From contig MBPM02000022.1 in the NCBI GenBank assembly GCA_001695595.3, forward strand, positions 496,001 to 560,000: DNA of 64,000 nt, read 5' to 3'. Both the position numbers and the translations under genes were made by a program. Origin of the DNA: Plasmopara viticola (lineage: Eukaryota > Oomycota > Peronosporomycetes > Peronosporales > Peronosporaceae). This document shows positions 23,375-34,310 of this stretch, in pieces; within the stretch, counting starts at the first letter, position 1; each line of letters starts with the position of its first letter. The notes under the pieces were generated by a model that was not told the origin of the DNA, did no database searches, and saw only the letters and a list, made by a program, of their open reading frames with translations.

Positions 23375-24524
23375 TTTTCGGAAAAGGTTGGGGTGACGCC
23401 CTCCTTCCAAGCGCGGGGGCTTAATGCTCGCGCGCTTCGGGCAGGTGCTCTCGGGCATCTGCAGGTCTCTAACGAGTCTCACCCTCGACACGACGGTCTC
23501 CAGCACCAGGCCAAACCCCCTTCCACGCCCTTAATCGCGCCAACCGCATCCGGATTGGCTCCTTTAATGTGAATTCTCTAGGTTCGAAGCGCAAGAAGCA
23601 CGTAACACTCCCCGAAGATCTCCGGCGCTACCGCGTCGATATCCTTGGCCTCCGCGAAACCAAGATCTACGATAGAGGTGAGCACCGCATTGATGACTTC
23701 CTTCTAACCCTGAAAAAAAAAAAATCGCAGCCAAGACCGAAGTCACCGAAATCCGCCGCCACTGCAACCCGTCGGGCGCCACTCGACACGCCCGATCCCG
23801 AGAAGAACCTGGCACCACACTAAGAAGCTCGGAACACTCCTCGGCGATATTAAAGATCTATCCCGACGCAAGTCCCTGGCCACCCTCGCGCTCCACCGCC
23901 TCTGGTCCGTCTGGCTCCGCCCCACGTTCATCTCACCCAAGACACGCATTCGATTGTACAACACCTACGTTCTACCGATTCTGCTGTACAACTGGGCTCT
24001 TACCAAGTCAGAGCTCCACGGCCTCGAGAGTTTCCATCGCCGCCAGCTTCGCTACGCTCTTGGCTATCGCTACCCCCGACCCATTTCGAATGCAAGACTC
24101 TACGACCTCTGTGATGAGCGGCCGCTGAGACTACGACTGACACAAGCTCGCTGGCGCCTGTTTGGCCATGTACTTCGCCGCTATCCCGACATTCCAGCTG
24201 ACCTCCAGATGCGTGCCTACTTCTTCTCCACCGCAGCAAAATGGAGCGGACGTCCCCGCACCACGCTCCCCTCGATACTCGACCACAATCTTGTTTCCCG
24301 TGGCTCCGGCTTTCGACTCCGGACAGCACAAGACCTCGAAGTGGTACGTACCCTTGCACAAGACCGAAAAAAATGGAAGACCCATTTGACCTCGGTGCTG
24401 GATGCACTGCCCGCCGAACGAGACTCGACGTATGCGGACACCACTCTATGCCGTGGACTAGCCAGACTGAGCCTAGCACGTGCATACCTTGGCAACGCGA
24501 TAACGTAATACATTACATTACATT
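23375..24524 (+). mobile_element. Young LINE element, internally deleted 1.15-kb copy
   Basis: Flanked by ACATGGAGATGCC at 23362-23374 and 24525-24537. The 5' region (about 150 bases) is G/C-rich. An endonuclease start follows near 23540-23700 (IRIGSFNVNSLGSKRKKH, DILGLRETKIYD). The sequence then jumps to the RT C-terminal region from about 23820 (KKLGTLLGDI, LYNTYVLPILLYN), so most of ORF2 is missing. The 3' coding part 23954-24508 is open and reads FHRRQLRYALGYRYPRPISN and RWRLFGHVLRRYPDIP, typical of the LINE C-terminal region. It ends GCGATAACGTAATACATTACATTAC, a short ATTAC repeat tail. Confidence 0.85.
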
Positions 24525-24537
24525 ACATGGAGATGCC

Positions 24538-24863
24538 GCTTGGAAAAGGTTGGGGTGACGCCCTCCTTCCAAGCGCAGGGGCTAAATGATCGCGCGCTTC
24601 GGGCAGGTGCTCTCGGGCATCTGCAGGTCTCTAACGAGTCTCACCCTCGACGCGACGGTCTCCAGCATCAGGGCGCCACCTGGGCTCTTACCAAGTCAGA
24701 GCTAAGTAAAATAATGGAAGACCCTCACGACCTCGGTGCTGGCTGCACTGCCCGCCGAACGAGACCCGACGTATGCGGACACCACTCTATGCCGTGGACT
24801 AGCCAGACTGAGCCTAGCACGGGCATAACTTGGCAACGCGATAACATAATACATTACATTATT
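24538..24863 (+). mobile_element. Non-autonomous LINE-derived element, short copy 2
   Basis: A 326-bp element with the same architecture as 6483-6804: 5' block to CCAGCATCAGG, junction GGCGCCACCTGGGC, a piece reading CTTACCAAGTCAGA, a second junction before AAAATAATGGAAGACC, then the LINE 3' end and an ATTAC-type tail. It is flanked by ACATGGAGATGCC at 24525-24537 and 24864-24876, reusing the target-site duplication left by the longer element next to it. Confidence 0.88.
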
Positions 24864-25524
24864 ACATGGAGATGCCCGGAACAAGTTCAGGCATCGCGCG
24901 TGAAGGTCTACGCTTGGGCAAAAAGATAAAGGGTTTGGATATGATTGGCGGAAAAGGTGGTGAAAAGAGTTTTGACATATTAATCGTTTTTGGCTCGAGT
25001 GTACCAAAAGTGTGCATACACCAGTCTTGATAAAGGACGTGTTTCGGACGTTTAACTAGAAGTAGTTAAAATTTTGTTTGCTTCGACAAGCTCTCCAGGA
25101 TTTATATTTAAGGTGATCGAATAACAACCCCGTTGGTTTGTCAATCAGACCGTTCAAGTCTTCCCTATCGTCCCTGGCAGCATAGAATACAAATTTGCTA
25201 TTCGACGTATCTCAGCAATTCTTCACAACTTAACTTGTTACTTTGGTACAAACTCATCGATCGGTCGCATCTTTAGCGCGTGTCGAAAGACGCATCGTAC
25301 AATCACTGACGCTACTGATTTGTGTGAAAGACCATTCGCATTGTACTCACGTATTCAATCAGCAGTGACCTACTTTCGTACTAGGTATTTGAATGATCAT
25401 GTGATCACTGCGCTTTTTTGATGACCTTTGATGACCTCACACGCAACAACGCTTTTATAGACCGACGGTCGTCCTCTATTTTGAGCATTTTATTTGTACA
25501 CGTGCTTCATGCAGCGGTCGTCTT

Positions 25525-25573
25525 CAGGTCAACTTGAGGTGGACCTCATTGAGGTCCACCTCAAGTTGACCTG
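25525..25573. repeat. Perfect 24-bp-arm palindrome with 1-base spacer
   Basis: The left arm begins CAGGTCAACTTGAGG and ends GGACCTCA; after one T comes its exact reverse complement. The 49-bp structure contains AGGTCA-like half-sites and could extrude as a cruciform. It is intergenic, with no gene within 1.5 kb. Confidence 0.92.
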
Positions 25574-25874
25574 TAAACAAATCGCTCTCTAAGTAAAGTT
25601 TATGTGGGTTCCGGCCGAAAATGTTAAGAGTTGCGCCTTAATTTTTTCTTACATAGTCTATAGATGTACCAAATCTCCAGCCACAGAAATGCAGGTGCTG
25701 TAGTAGTTGCAAAAATAGTCTGGCTCAGGAGAGGAGCAGAATGGCGATTAAGGGCAGGAAATTCATACATATGTCGCGATTATTTTGATATTCAGTGTCT
25801 TATTGTATGCATTACACAAAAGAATAGCGACATCTTAGTGCATACTAGAAGAATTTAGCAAACGGCTAATATTT

Positions 25875-25908
25875 ACCATCTGTGGCGGTAGTTGCCGCCA
25901 GAGATGGT
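25875..25908. repeat. 14-bp-arm hairpin with one mismatch
   Basis: ACCATCTGTGGCGG and CCGCCAGAGATGGT flank TAGTTG. The right arm is part of the first unit of the adjacent direct repeat. Confidence 0.8.
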
Positions 25909-25987
25909 GATCTCGAACGAGAAACTGAAAAGGCTGGTGCGATTAGAGATGGTGATCTCGAACGAGAAACTGAATAAGCTTGTGCGA
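25900..25987 (+). repeat. Two-unit 45-bp tandem repeat
   Basis: Units begin AGAGATGGTGATCTCGAACG at 25900 and 25945 and differ at a few bases near the 3' end (AAAAGGCTGGTGCG versus ATAAGCTTGTGCG). The remaining sequence from 25031 to 27144 has no recognisable gene. Confidence 0.88.
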
Positions 25988-27144
25988 ACAAATTTAAAAC
26001 AAGCTGCTTGTGGTAAAGCTCAAACTACGATTTTTCGTGCTTTCTACAGAATTGAGGGCATATAATGTGATCACAGGCGTGACATTACTGATCTGGTTAG
26101 CGTAATACGCCCGTACCACTTCTCCCGTCGTCCTGAGCTCAATTGCTTTGTTAATTTCTTACAGTGTTGGCCAGATCAGCCAAATCAGCTTCATTTATCG
26201 TAAACTCAACCTCTTGAACACTAGTTACGAATAAACTTCAAGTTGATGTAAACTTCGATCTGGATGGCGCTCCTTGGTGTCAAAACCTGAAATTCCGCCA
26301 GCAGTGCGACACGAACTCAGCTTCGGTAATAATTGACACGAGTGCTGTCTGCGCCAGCACACAATTATATGCCGTAGTGTCGTGTTAATATACGAGTGAG
26401 ACTACTATTGCCTGTTTTTAAGAGCTTTATATTTTCCTTCTATCGCCCACCAGTGACCCTTCTGACAAATCGAGGATAATTCCATACATCAAGTACTTAT
26501 CAATGTTTTAGGATGCAATGGTCCGAGATAGTAAAGTGGAAGCGGCGTAAGACACGTAATGTAATAATGGCACCTGCCTTTGATGTCGACTACGTATTGA
26601 AAGCTTTTGATAGAAAAATCCTGGATGACACTCAGCGCGCTGTAGCGAGCGTTGATGGCTTTGCATAGTGAGGCTGCAAAACTCAAGTCAAAGGCTTGCC
26701 ATGTCTTTAATAATTAAATCTACACCCTAATTGTATTAACTGATAAAGACCACACAGCAATAGCAAACGCTGTCGCAGCGACACACCTGGGTCAAAATTC
26801 TGCAACGGCCCATGCCTCTGAAGTGACGTCTACAATGCAATATTCAAAACCTGATGCAGTCATTGGACCAAACAAATCACAAAACATATTACCGTGTCCT
26901 GCGCCCTCAAATTTCACTCACTCGAAATTTTCGAAATTTTATCGACGGAAGGTTGCCGTTGATACCGTGTCAAGGTCACTCACTACAAAGCATCAGATGA
27001 GCCACTCGACATGTTGAGTAACCTGTTTCGATATACGTCATTCCATAATTCTCAGTAAGGGTCGAAAGCCTCCACCGCATTATTCAACCGCTTGGTTATA
27101 AGTATCGTCCTGCTTACTTCTCATAAGAGATACCAATTCACCAA

Positions 27145-27645
27145 ATGAAGCACGGCATCTGGTCCGTAGACGAGCATGACCGCTATCTTCTCGCTATAAA
27201 GGAGAACCCTCGCGGTCCATGGAGCTGCATCGCCTCTGCTGTTGGTACACGTTCTATTCGTCAAGTGCAGACCCACACACAGAAATATTACGAAAAGATT
27301 ATACGGAGGGTACGCGGATTACGCAAGGACCGCAAAACATGGGCACGAGTCGAGCACCGAATTGACAACGATGTGCTTACTTTTTGGGAGTTTATAAAGA
27401 CCATGGGTAGCAACAAGCTCATAATGAAGGACCCTGACGCCATAAGCACCAACGTGGGTATCTCTCCACCCTCAAGTGCCAGCTCAAGTCCCTGCACTAG
27501 CCCACTTCAGTATCACTCCAACTTTGAACCAGAAGTAGAGCTTGACGCTATGAAACAGCCACTGGCCACCGTTGTCATTAGTACATTGGATTTACCACCA
27601 CTAGAAGAAGCGCTTGACTTCCTCATAGCAGTAATGGAGCAATAA
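27145..27645 (+). CDS. Myb-like (SHAQKYF-type) DNA-binding protein
   Basis: Probable nuclear transcription regulator with a single Myb/SANT repeat, 166 residues. The repeat spans about residues 4-55: GIWSVDEHDRYLLAI (first Trp), PWSCIASAVGTRS (second helix and Trp), and RQVQTHTQKYYEK. The last is a variant of the SHAQKYF motif of one-repeat Myb proteins. A basic stretch follows (RRVRGLRKDRK), then a Ser/Pro-rich linker and an acidic C-terminal part (about 130-166) that could serve in activation. The ATG is preceded by an A/C-rich leader (TCACCAAATG). The single-exon frame stands alone between long spacers. Confidence 0.85.
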   Translation: MKHGIWSVDEHDRYLLAIKENPRGPWSCIASAVGTRSIRQVQTHTQKYYEKIIRRVRGLRKDRKTWARVEHRIDNDVLTFWEFIKTMGSNKLIMKDPDAISTNVGISPPSSASSSPCTSPLQYHSNFEPEVELDAMKQPLATVVISTLDLPPLEEALDFLIAVMEQ

Positions 27646-28122
27646 ACTTTGTATCGGAAGAATAAATATCCCGCAAATGAGTAAGTGACCCCAATGTAAT
27701 TTACACAGTGAATTATACAAAGTGACTATTAAGAGCGGGCACTTTATCGTCTACATTACAACAAGCATTTGGACGAAGCCAGTAAGTATTTTGAATACCC
27801 ATTCGCACTGGGATTAAGCGCTAGACTCGGGCCAGATTTTACACCGCTAACTATTCAACTGAGTCTTGTCGAAGATGCGTTAGTCTGAAAGATTATGATA
27901 AAATAAAATACGACGAAAGAAGTTGATTGTGTAAAATACGATGGGATTGAAAATTCTCTATTTATTTCTTCGATTGGTATATATTTCTTTCTTTTTTTGC
28001 AAAAAAGATTTATTATCTTGAGAGTTTTTCTTATCTACAAAAGGTTTTTGTAAGTCAATAACACCCTCTTAAGTACTTAATACGATGTCGGTATCTCTTA
28101 AATTTCGCTGAATAGCTTTAAG

Positions 28123-31012
28123 CTACTGATCTAAAGGCACAACATTCTCTTCATCAACCAGCAACGTGTAGCTATAAAACTGCAAATACTGCGAGAAAAA
28201 AGCTCCTTCCAAAGTAATGAGTACTTTAAAAGTGTGTTCATTCCAGGTAAAGGTGAACTCGCTGCCAGAGTCCCACAAAATATCCGAGACGCTACGATTT
28301 TGCAATAAGGGTTCGCCATCCAGTAAAATAGAGCGAAAGCCACCGCGAAGACCGTGCTGCAACTCGACGCAATGTCGCTCAGCTACCCCTTCCATCTCAA
28401 ATATCCACCATACTTGTTTCCACGGAAAGGTAAAGAGCAACGCACTAGCTGGATGCTTGATCTCTTCCAAGGTGCAATTCCAAACAGTATTACCATCGTC
28501 CAGACTGAGTGTACCCTTTCGCGAAAGCGGCACGCCTTCTCGTCCTTGCGAACTAGAAGCCAAAATATTGCGCGACTCAAACACGGACATTTGCAAAATT
28601 GTCTCTTCTATTAAAATGGTTCGACAAGTCTCGTCTGGGACTTTAAACCACGTGCGATTTGGATGCCCAATACTAACCCAACTCGGAGGCGTCGCGTAGA
28701 GATTATAAAGCTCTTCTGATATCCGCACTAGCGTTCGTAACGGACCACTTTCATTCTCACTTGCATTCTGCACAGTAAAAATATTGCGACTCGAGCGATA
28801 ACTCGTCAAGCAACCAGTTCGTGATCGAGGAGAATCAAGCGCCACCCACCCCTTCTCCTTGGTAAGTCGTACGTACGTCTCTTGTGTACGTGGTAATGTA
28901 TACTCCATTTCAGCTGAAATTATGGTATTGGCAAAGAGATAGCGCACGATTTCGCTTGTTTTCTCTGGAGAAAGAAGCACTTCTTTCTTTTCACTGATAA
29001 CGCGAAAGAAAAACTTGCCATTTTTCTTCTCGGGATCTTCATCCACCGCCTCGAGCATGTGATCTCCACTTGGCGTTTGATCAAAGAGCCAGCCGTTGCA
29101 CGCACTATTTGCAGCTGGGTGCGATGCACTGGCTACTTTGATATACGTGATCCGACTGCCTGGTGGAGTATACTGCAAACTGCTCTCAAACACAGTACCT
29201 GCCGTCATAGGAGCCACACCAGGAAGCCGCGGACATTCGAAATCAGGGGCCGAGCGTAGATATACTGGCACCAGTACACGATAAAATTTGGGTTGATCGC
29301 GAGTGACGGCATATCCCTGTACTTGTTCCAGCAGCAACGAAAACGGAGCTTGCAATTGCCGCTCACAGATCCATCCTGCGTCATGGCGGAGCTTCACAAA
29401 GCCAATCTCTGGTAGCTCCTGGTTATCGTCCACCACTACTGGTGGGGTTGCAGGTACGAGTCGTTCACTACACTCGATCAGCGTATCTTTTAACCGTTTC
29501 CGTCTGGCTGAAGGACTAGAAGGAGTAGGTGGATTTGTGACAGCGATCCGCTTGCCTCCAGGTGTTGGAAGTACATCGACGTCATCTAAAACCCGGTAGA
29601 AAAGTCGCTCAACTTGACGCACTTTGGGCTCCAGCATCGTCTCAAGCACCACTTGTCCATCCATTGTCGTCTCAAAAATCCAGCCGCCGTGACATGGTAA
29701 TGGTGCAGCAAGCAAAGTATAAGCTTTCCCATCCGTAATATCATCAGCTCCAATCTCTCCGCCTCCAGCGCTAAGTTTGCGCTCTGTAAACTTTGGGCTT
29801 GCACTTCCAGCGTGGCTTCGAGAACAGCCGCAACGTGAGTTTTTATCTTTACACACTCGTACGTACGTAATTTTACTCCCAGGCGGCGTAAAGCGTTGAG
29901 ATGCTTCAACGATTGAGTGCAGTTTAAAGCCTTTTCCAGAGCGTTGTGCCATGATATGCGGAGCCACTCGAATGCCCACTGGTATTTTAACAACAAAGAA
30001 GAAATGACCATACTCGATATCCGGCTCGGTTGCTAAACGTTCCAGCACTTTAATCCCCGAGTTTAACGTCTCAAAAAGCCATCCATCTTCGTACGCGAGC
30101 TTGACGAATGTAACGCCACTCTGCGGACAGCGGTACGTTTCATGGCATTCAATAATCTCCTCTGCATTCTTAAAAACATGTCTTGAAATGACAGGTGCCA
30201 ATAAATCGGGTGCTTTGCGGAGCTCGATAGGGACCAACACGCGATAGTAAAGCCGGTTTTTGTTCACGATCGCGGTTTCTGATTCTGGCAGCGGTTCTAA
30301 GAACTGTTTTTCCATAGCTGCACCCGCTTCTTTGGTCGATAACATCATAAAAGCATTTTCCACGTGACTCAAGCGAATGAACCACGTCGGTGCATTTGAT
30401 GCGCCGACTAGACACTGCAAACGCCCGCTACTAGCCACAACTTCTTCTGGCATCTTAATGGCACTAAGAGCTGGCGTAGAAACCATACAAAGCGTTAGTA
30501 CAAAGCACCAAAAGTTCCACTCGTAATGTGGCATTGACACCGCGCTGTCTGTACTGACCGTTTCGATCTTGCTGCATCATTTGTTGCCTGTTACGAGCCG
30601 AAGCTGTGCGTCCATTGCCAATCTTGGCCAACTCCTGAATCCGCACGACTTTGTAATCGCTTTCAGCCAATGACGACGCACGGCGTTGTATCTCGTCGAG
30701 TTCCGTGCCTTTGTCGTCTCCATCAGCCGTGGGTTCACTTGGTGTGGGTGCATTTAACCCTCCAAAGTCGATCGTATAGAGCTTTGCTTCTTGCAACACG
30801 CGATAGAAACGCGACTCGTAAAGCACGGCATTGCGCAGCGTGCGAGCGGCAGACACGATCCGTTTGGGCGTTGGAGGGGACGAGTTGCTATCGCCGGAGG
30901 TCTTTAAAGCTGCAAGAGCTGCGATTACTTCCTCTTCATCGCTTTTCTGCGGGATCAGACGCCCGTAAAACGCCGTGGACGCCGGTGCAGTGCCTTGCAC
31001 ACGCGACTCCAT
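28123..31012 (-). CDS. SH3-like repeat protein with C-terminal FAIM-like domain (2 exons)
   Basis: Joined model: exon 1 31012-30559, intron 30471-30558 (88 bp, GTCAGT...TACTAAC...CAG), exon 2 30470-28123, giving 933 residues. The product has six diverged SH3-like repeats of the pattern [FY]YRVL...RxAPD...FVKL..xxGWLFE...VLE, starting near residues 76, 224, 307, 442, 545 and 635. The C-terminal domain (about 754-933; clearest from 845) resembles FAIM1, with VELQHGLRGGFRSILLDGEPL and SGSEFTFTWNEHTFKV. Exon 2 alone has an apparent signal peptide (FWCFVLTLCMVS), but that is translated intron; the spliced protein looks cytosolic. The start has a good context (AAAAATGG). GPN1 ends 105 bp upstream on the same strand. 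No function is established for this architecture; FAIM proteins protect cells against stress and protein aggregation in animals. Confidence 0.75.
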
Positions 31013-31116
31013 TTTTGTATTATGGGAACTTATTGGTTTCACGTGGTGCACGCTATTTACGATATTACAATAATTACCATAGAAACCAATACAAAATGCT
31101 TTTCAAATTGGTCCAA

Positions 31117-32221
31117 TTATAAATCGGTGCGCTCACCTGCAGCACTGGAAACAGGCGCATTCCCAGATGGCAGAGCGGCCGTGATCTCCATGTCTTGCAT
31201 GACGCTGGAAAGCGAAGCCTCTTCGCGTTCCTGTTTCTTTTGTTGTTGCTTCTTTATGCGATCTAAAAGGTCGGGGAGGTATTCATTCTCGTACTGTTTT
31301 GCAGCCTCATCAATGGCGGCAAAGAACTCGGGCATGCCCTCGCCCGTAGCGGCTGACACACCAACCGACGCGAGGTTGTTGTAAAACTCTTCGAGCACGA
31401 GACTTAAAGAGCGGGAGAGGCTGCCCATGTAGCTGTCGTCTTGCACTTGGTCAAGCGCCGTTTGAAAAGCCTCAAAGTCCGTCATCCACTCCATTGCGTA
31501 GTCATGGCGCATGACGTCAATCTTATTGAATACCACCACAAACGGCAACTTCAATTTATAGAGGATGCTGCACGCATACAGCATGTTGGACATAAATGTA
31601 TTGGGGCTGGCTGTGCGTGGTGTGTCCACGACGTATACGATGACGGATGGGAAGGTGGACGCCAAAGATTCAGTAATGATTTGGCCCGATGCTGACCACG
31701 TGAAAGCTTCGATTTGTCCAGGCGTATCTACAATTGCGTAGCTTGGCAGCAGTAACAGGATTAACGTTATTTAGCACCCTCTTTTAACGACAAATGAGAA
31801 CAATACATTTAATACCGTACTCGAGATCACTACTACGCTTTCCCAAGAGGTCGACAACTTGATCGAATCGCGTGGCAAAGAGGTTAAGCGAAGTCATAAT
31901 AGCGCCATTTGGGCCGAGTCCATACTCTTTCATGACCTGCTTATAATCCACAGTGTCGCGAATATCCACATTGGCCGTATAGCCAGTCTTTCGCACTGCC
32001 GGGTCGAGGTTGATCACGTAGTTGCGCAGACCAGTGTCCACACCATAGGCCGCCAATCGCTGCATGAGCGTCGTCTTGCCACTGCCAGCCATACCAATCA
32101 CAAGAATTGTCACAGGCTTAGGGTATATTGTCGGAAGGCTCGAGTCTAAGGCCATAGTGGCATACACATTGGCAGGTGGCGGAGGCGGCACGCCATCGGC
32201 ATTTGCTTCTGGGTTATCCAT
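31117..32221 (-). CDS. GPN1: GPN-loop GTPase 1 (2 exons)
   Basis: Joined model: exon 1 32221-31821, intron 31742-31820 (79 bp, GTACGG...CCAAG), exon 2 31741-31117; 341 residues. GPN-loop GTPases act in cytoplasmic assembly and nuclear import of RNA polymerase II. Visible motifs are the P-loop GMAGSGKTT near 43, LDPAV, the diagnostic GPN triplet in GLGPNGAIM near 103, the Walker B/G3 element [11 protein letters not shown] recovered only after splicing, [14 protein letters not shown], and NKID (G4). The C-terminus is Glu/Lys/Gln-rich, as usual for GPN1. The phase-2 junction reads [14 protein letters not shown], matching the conserved segment. ATG at 32221 follows an Inr-like element. Confidence 0.93.
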
Positions 32222-32233
32222 TAATTAACAATT

Positions 32234-32258
32234 AAGAAAATGGGTACTTAAATGAGTC
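32234..32258 (-). promoter_or_regulatory. Probable Inr/FPR promoter of GPN1
   Basis: On the minus strand, GACTCATTTA is followed by CCCATTTTCTT, ending about 12 bases before the GPN1 ATG. This is the oomycete initiator plus flanking-promoter layout. Confidence 0.55.
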
Positions 32259-32390
32259 TTAGCTGCCATTTGGAGTAAAAAAGCAATGATCTAATATACG
32301 TATATAGTAATGTATATTCTACGCCGACTGCAAACGCAGTCGAGGTTGGTCTTTCTAGCAAGGTGCCGGCTAAGCCGGCCATGCTGTTTA

Positions 32391-34090
32391 CTATAATGTG
32401 TACTTTTGGTACTTGCGCATGATCATTTCTAGCTGATAATGCACCTCGCTGGCGCTAGGGCGCGCCCTCGGGTCCAGATTTACGCACGCGTGACCGAGAA
32501 GAACAAGTGCTGCGGGCGCGTTGGGCGAAAATTCGATGCGAATGCGACCTGTTGCCACCATCTCGGCCAGTGCATTCTCCGTCACCTTTTTACCGGATTC
32601 AGAAGTCATCGAAAGAACCGCGTTCGCATACGGAGGCTGGTGCGAGTCCAATTCCGACAGCACCACTCCAAACGAGAAAACGTCGGCGCTTGTATCGTAG
32701 TGTCGGCCCATCATGACTTCGGGTGCCATCCAGCGCCGCGTACCTACACCAGCCGTCATCGTGTCGACAGTCCATTTGCGCGAAACGCCAAAGTCTGTGA
32801 GCTTCGCGTCCCAGTTTTCCGATAGCAGTACATTCATTGACTTTAAATCACGGTGCAAAACAATCGGATCGAGGGAATGGAGATACGTCAATGCCTGTGC
32901 AATATGTTGTGCAATCTTGGCTTTATCCTCATCGAAGCCCTGGGGTCGCTGGTCCACGCGATGAAAGCGTCTCAGTAAGGAGAACAAGTCGCCACAAGGC
33001 ATGAATTCAGACACAGCGCAGAGATCACTGAGCGCGTCCCACGCGACACCAACGAAGCGTACGATCCGTGGATGCTCCACACTTGCCATCATCTTAATCT
33101 CTTTTAAAAACATGTTAATTTGACGCAGATCCTTCCTCTTGTCAGGCAACAGCAATTTGATTGCAACGCGTTCGCCTCGGTACTGACCGTGATAGACTAC
33201 GCCATGACCACCTTCGTTCATAAGTCCCATCCGAACGACCTTTTCCATTGGAATACGCGCTGCCAAGATCGTTTCATCTTCCCATAAATTCACATTTTCT
33301 TTGCTAACTAATTCGCCACGCACGGTTGAATCGAGATGTCCCGTGCTGTCGAGATCGACCGTCCTGTTAAAATTGTTTGTGTCTTGATCGTCGATTTCAG
33401 ACGATGGTGTGCGGCTAGCTCGTAAGACTGGCTCGGCAACAGGAAAAGTCCCCGGTGCAAGCGAGTAGGAATCGTCGACCGAGGGTAAGTGCGGCGTTGA
33501 CTTATGTCTCTGACGGCGATACAAGTAGAAGGCAAGCCCTACGATCAAAAGGACTAGTAACACCGTACCGACAACGATACCGATGATGGAGCCTATACCG
33601 ATACCTGCAATAGATTGAGAGTGAGCGCAACCGGTATTTAAAAAGACAAAGGTGTCGCCTCACCTTGGTCGCCGACGTCCACCCGCGTGACTTCCGACGA
33701 CCCATCGTAGTCCCCAGAGCCGGAATTGACAGTAATAATGACTGTGGTCGCTGAATTTGCATTTGTGGCAGGTGTCCCTGATGTTGCAGTATCGGCACCG
33801 CCATTAGTATTCGGACTTGACGCAGACGAATTTACTTGCAAGACGGTATTTGATGATCCATTCCCCGGGACGGTGGTGATAGAAGTAGACGTAGATGCGT
33901 GTGCTGAATCCGACGGTACGGTCACAGTGACCGGCGTGGACGAAGGTGTCGCGGAATTCCCCGACGTTTGCACCCTCGTCTCCGGCGATGGGGTCACTGG
34001 CGTTGGCGTTTGATTTGTCTGAGCTGGCGCTTCGGTTGATGTATCACGTGTACCTGTGTTCGTATTCGCTGTCGAGTTGACAAGCGACAT
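32391..34090 (-). CDS. Receptor-like TKL protein kinase 1 (2 exons)
   Basis: Joined model: exon 1 34090-33664, intron 33605-33663 (59 bp, GTGAGG...TTGCAG), exon 2 33604-32391; 546 residues. The N-terminal 142 residues form a Ser/Thr/Pro-rich, probably glycosylated extracellular stalk. A transmembrane helix at about 144-171 (GSIIGIVVGTVLLVLLIVGL) appears only after splicing. The kinase domain (about 265-540) has NEGGHGVVYHG, VAIKLLL, HRDLKSMNVLL, DFGVS and APE; the TKL features resemble other oomycete receptor-like kinases. No signal peptide is visible, so the 5' end is probably incomplete; see the open frame at 34046-34310. The ligand is unknown. Confidence 0.8.
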
Positions 34091-34310
34091 GGCACTCCTC
34101 GTGCCCAGAGCAGGTTATTGTACCCGCGTCAAAATTGAGTCCGGGGACTTGTGAGACGCCTTGCGCGTTCAAAACTGGTCTAGAAGTTCTGGTACAAGGA
34201 GAGAGATGCACTACAGAAGCGACAGTGGAAAGCCTACGTTGGACCCTGAGATCCGATATTGTTTGGTGGCTACGCTTGTGACCACAAGAGCGCTTTCAAC
34301 GATTGGGCAT
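34046..34310 (-). other. Possible missing 5' exon of receptor kinase 1
   Basis: On the minus strand, a frame different from the stalk exon is open for about 90 codons without a usable ATG. It contains a cysteine-bearing motif (TITCSGHEECHVAC) typical of an ectodomain. It could join in frame to the stalk exon through a 55-bp candidate intron (GTACAA...GACAG) or a 79-bp one (GTACAC...ACGAG). Alternatively the locus carries a frameshift. Confidence 0.35.

Larger units (their letters stand above)
23000..25030 (+). mobile_element. LTR-like sequence, copy 3, split by two LINE insertions
   Basis: The left part (23000-23374) and right part (24877-25030) together align with copies 1 and 2: GAGCACC, GGTACGATAGGAA, GTGATCAGCTATGCAG, GATCAGGTATAGAGATGATCAAA, CATGGAGATGCC then CGGAACA, and a GTGTACC...GTGCATACACCAGTC end. 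The insertions fall between the two halves. It lies 3' of PAP-3 in the same orientation as copy 2. Confidence 0.5.

Noticed and set aside
25900..25987. CRISPR-like repeat
   Set aside because: Only two directly adjacent units with no spacers, in a eukaryotic genome.
30464..30540. Apparent signal peptide at the start of the 805-codon minus-strand frame
   Set aside because: The hydrophobic stretch is inside a well-formed 88-bp intron (GTCAGT, TACTAAC, CAG); splicing joins an upstream exon carrying another repeat of the same protein.
33563..33563. Receptor kinase 1 as a short kinase starting within the transmembrane helix
   Set aside because: That start is a GTG in the middle of the helix; the 59-bp intron joins it to the Ser/Thr-rich stalk exon.
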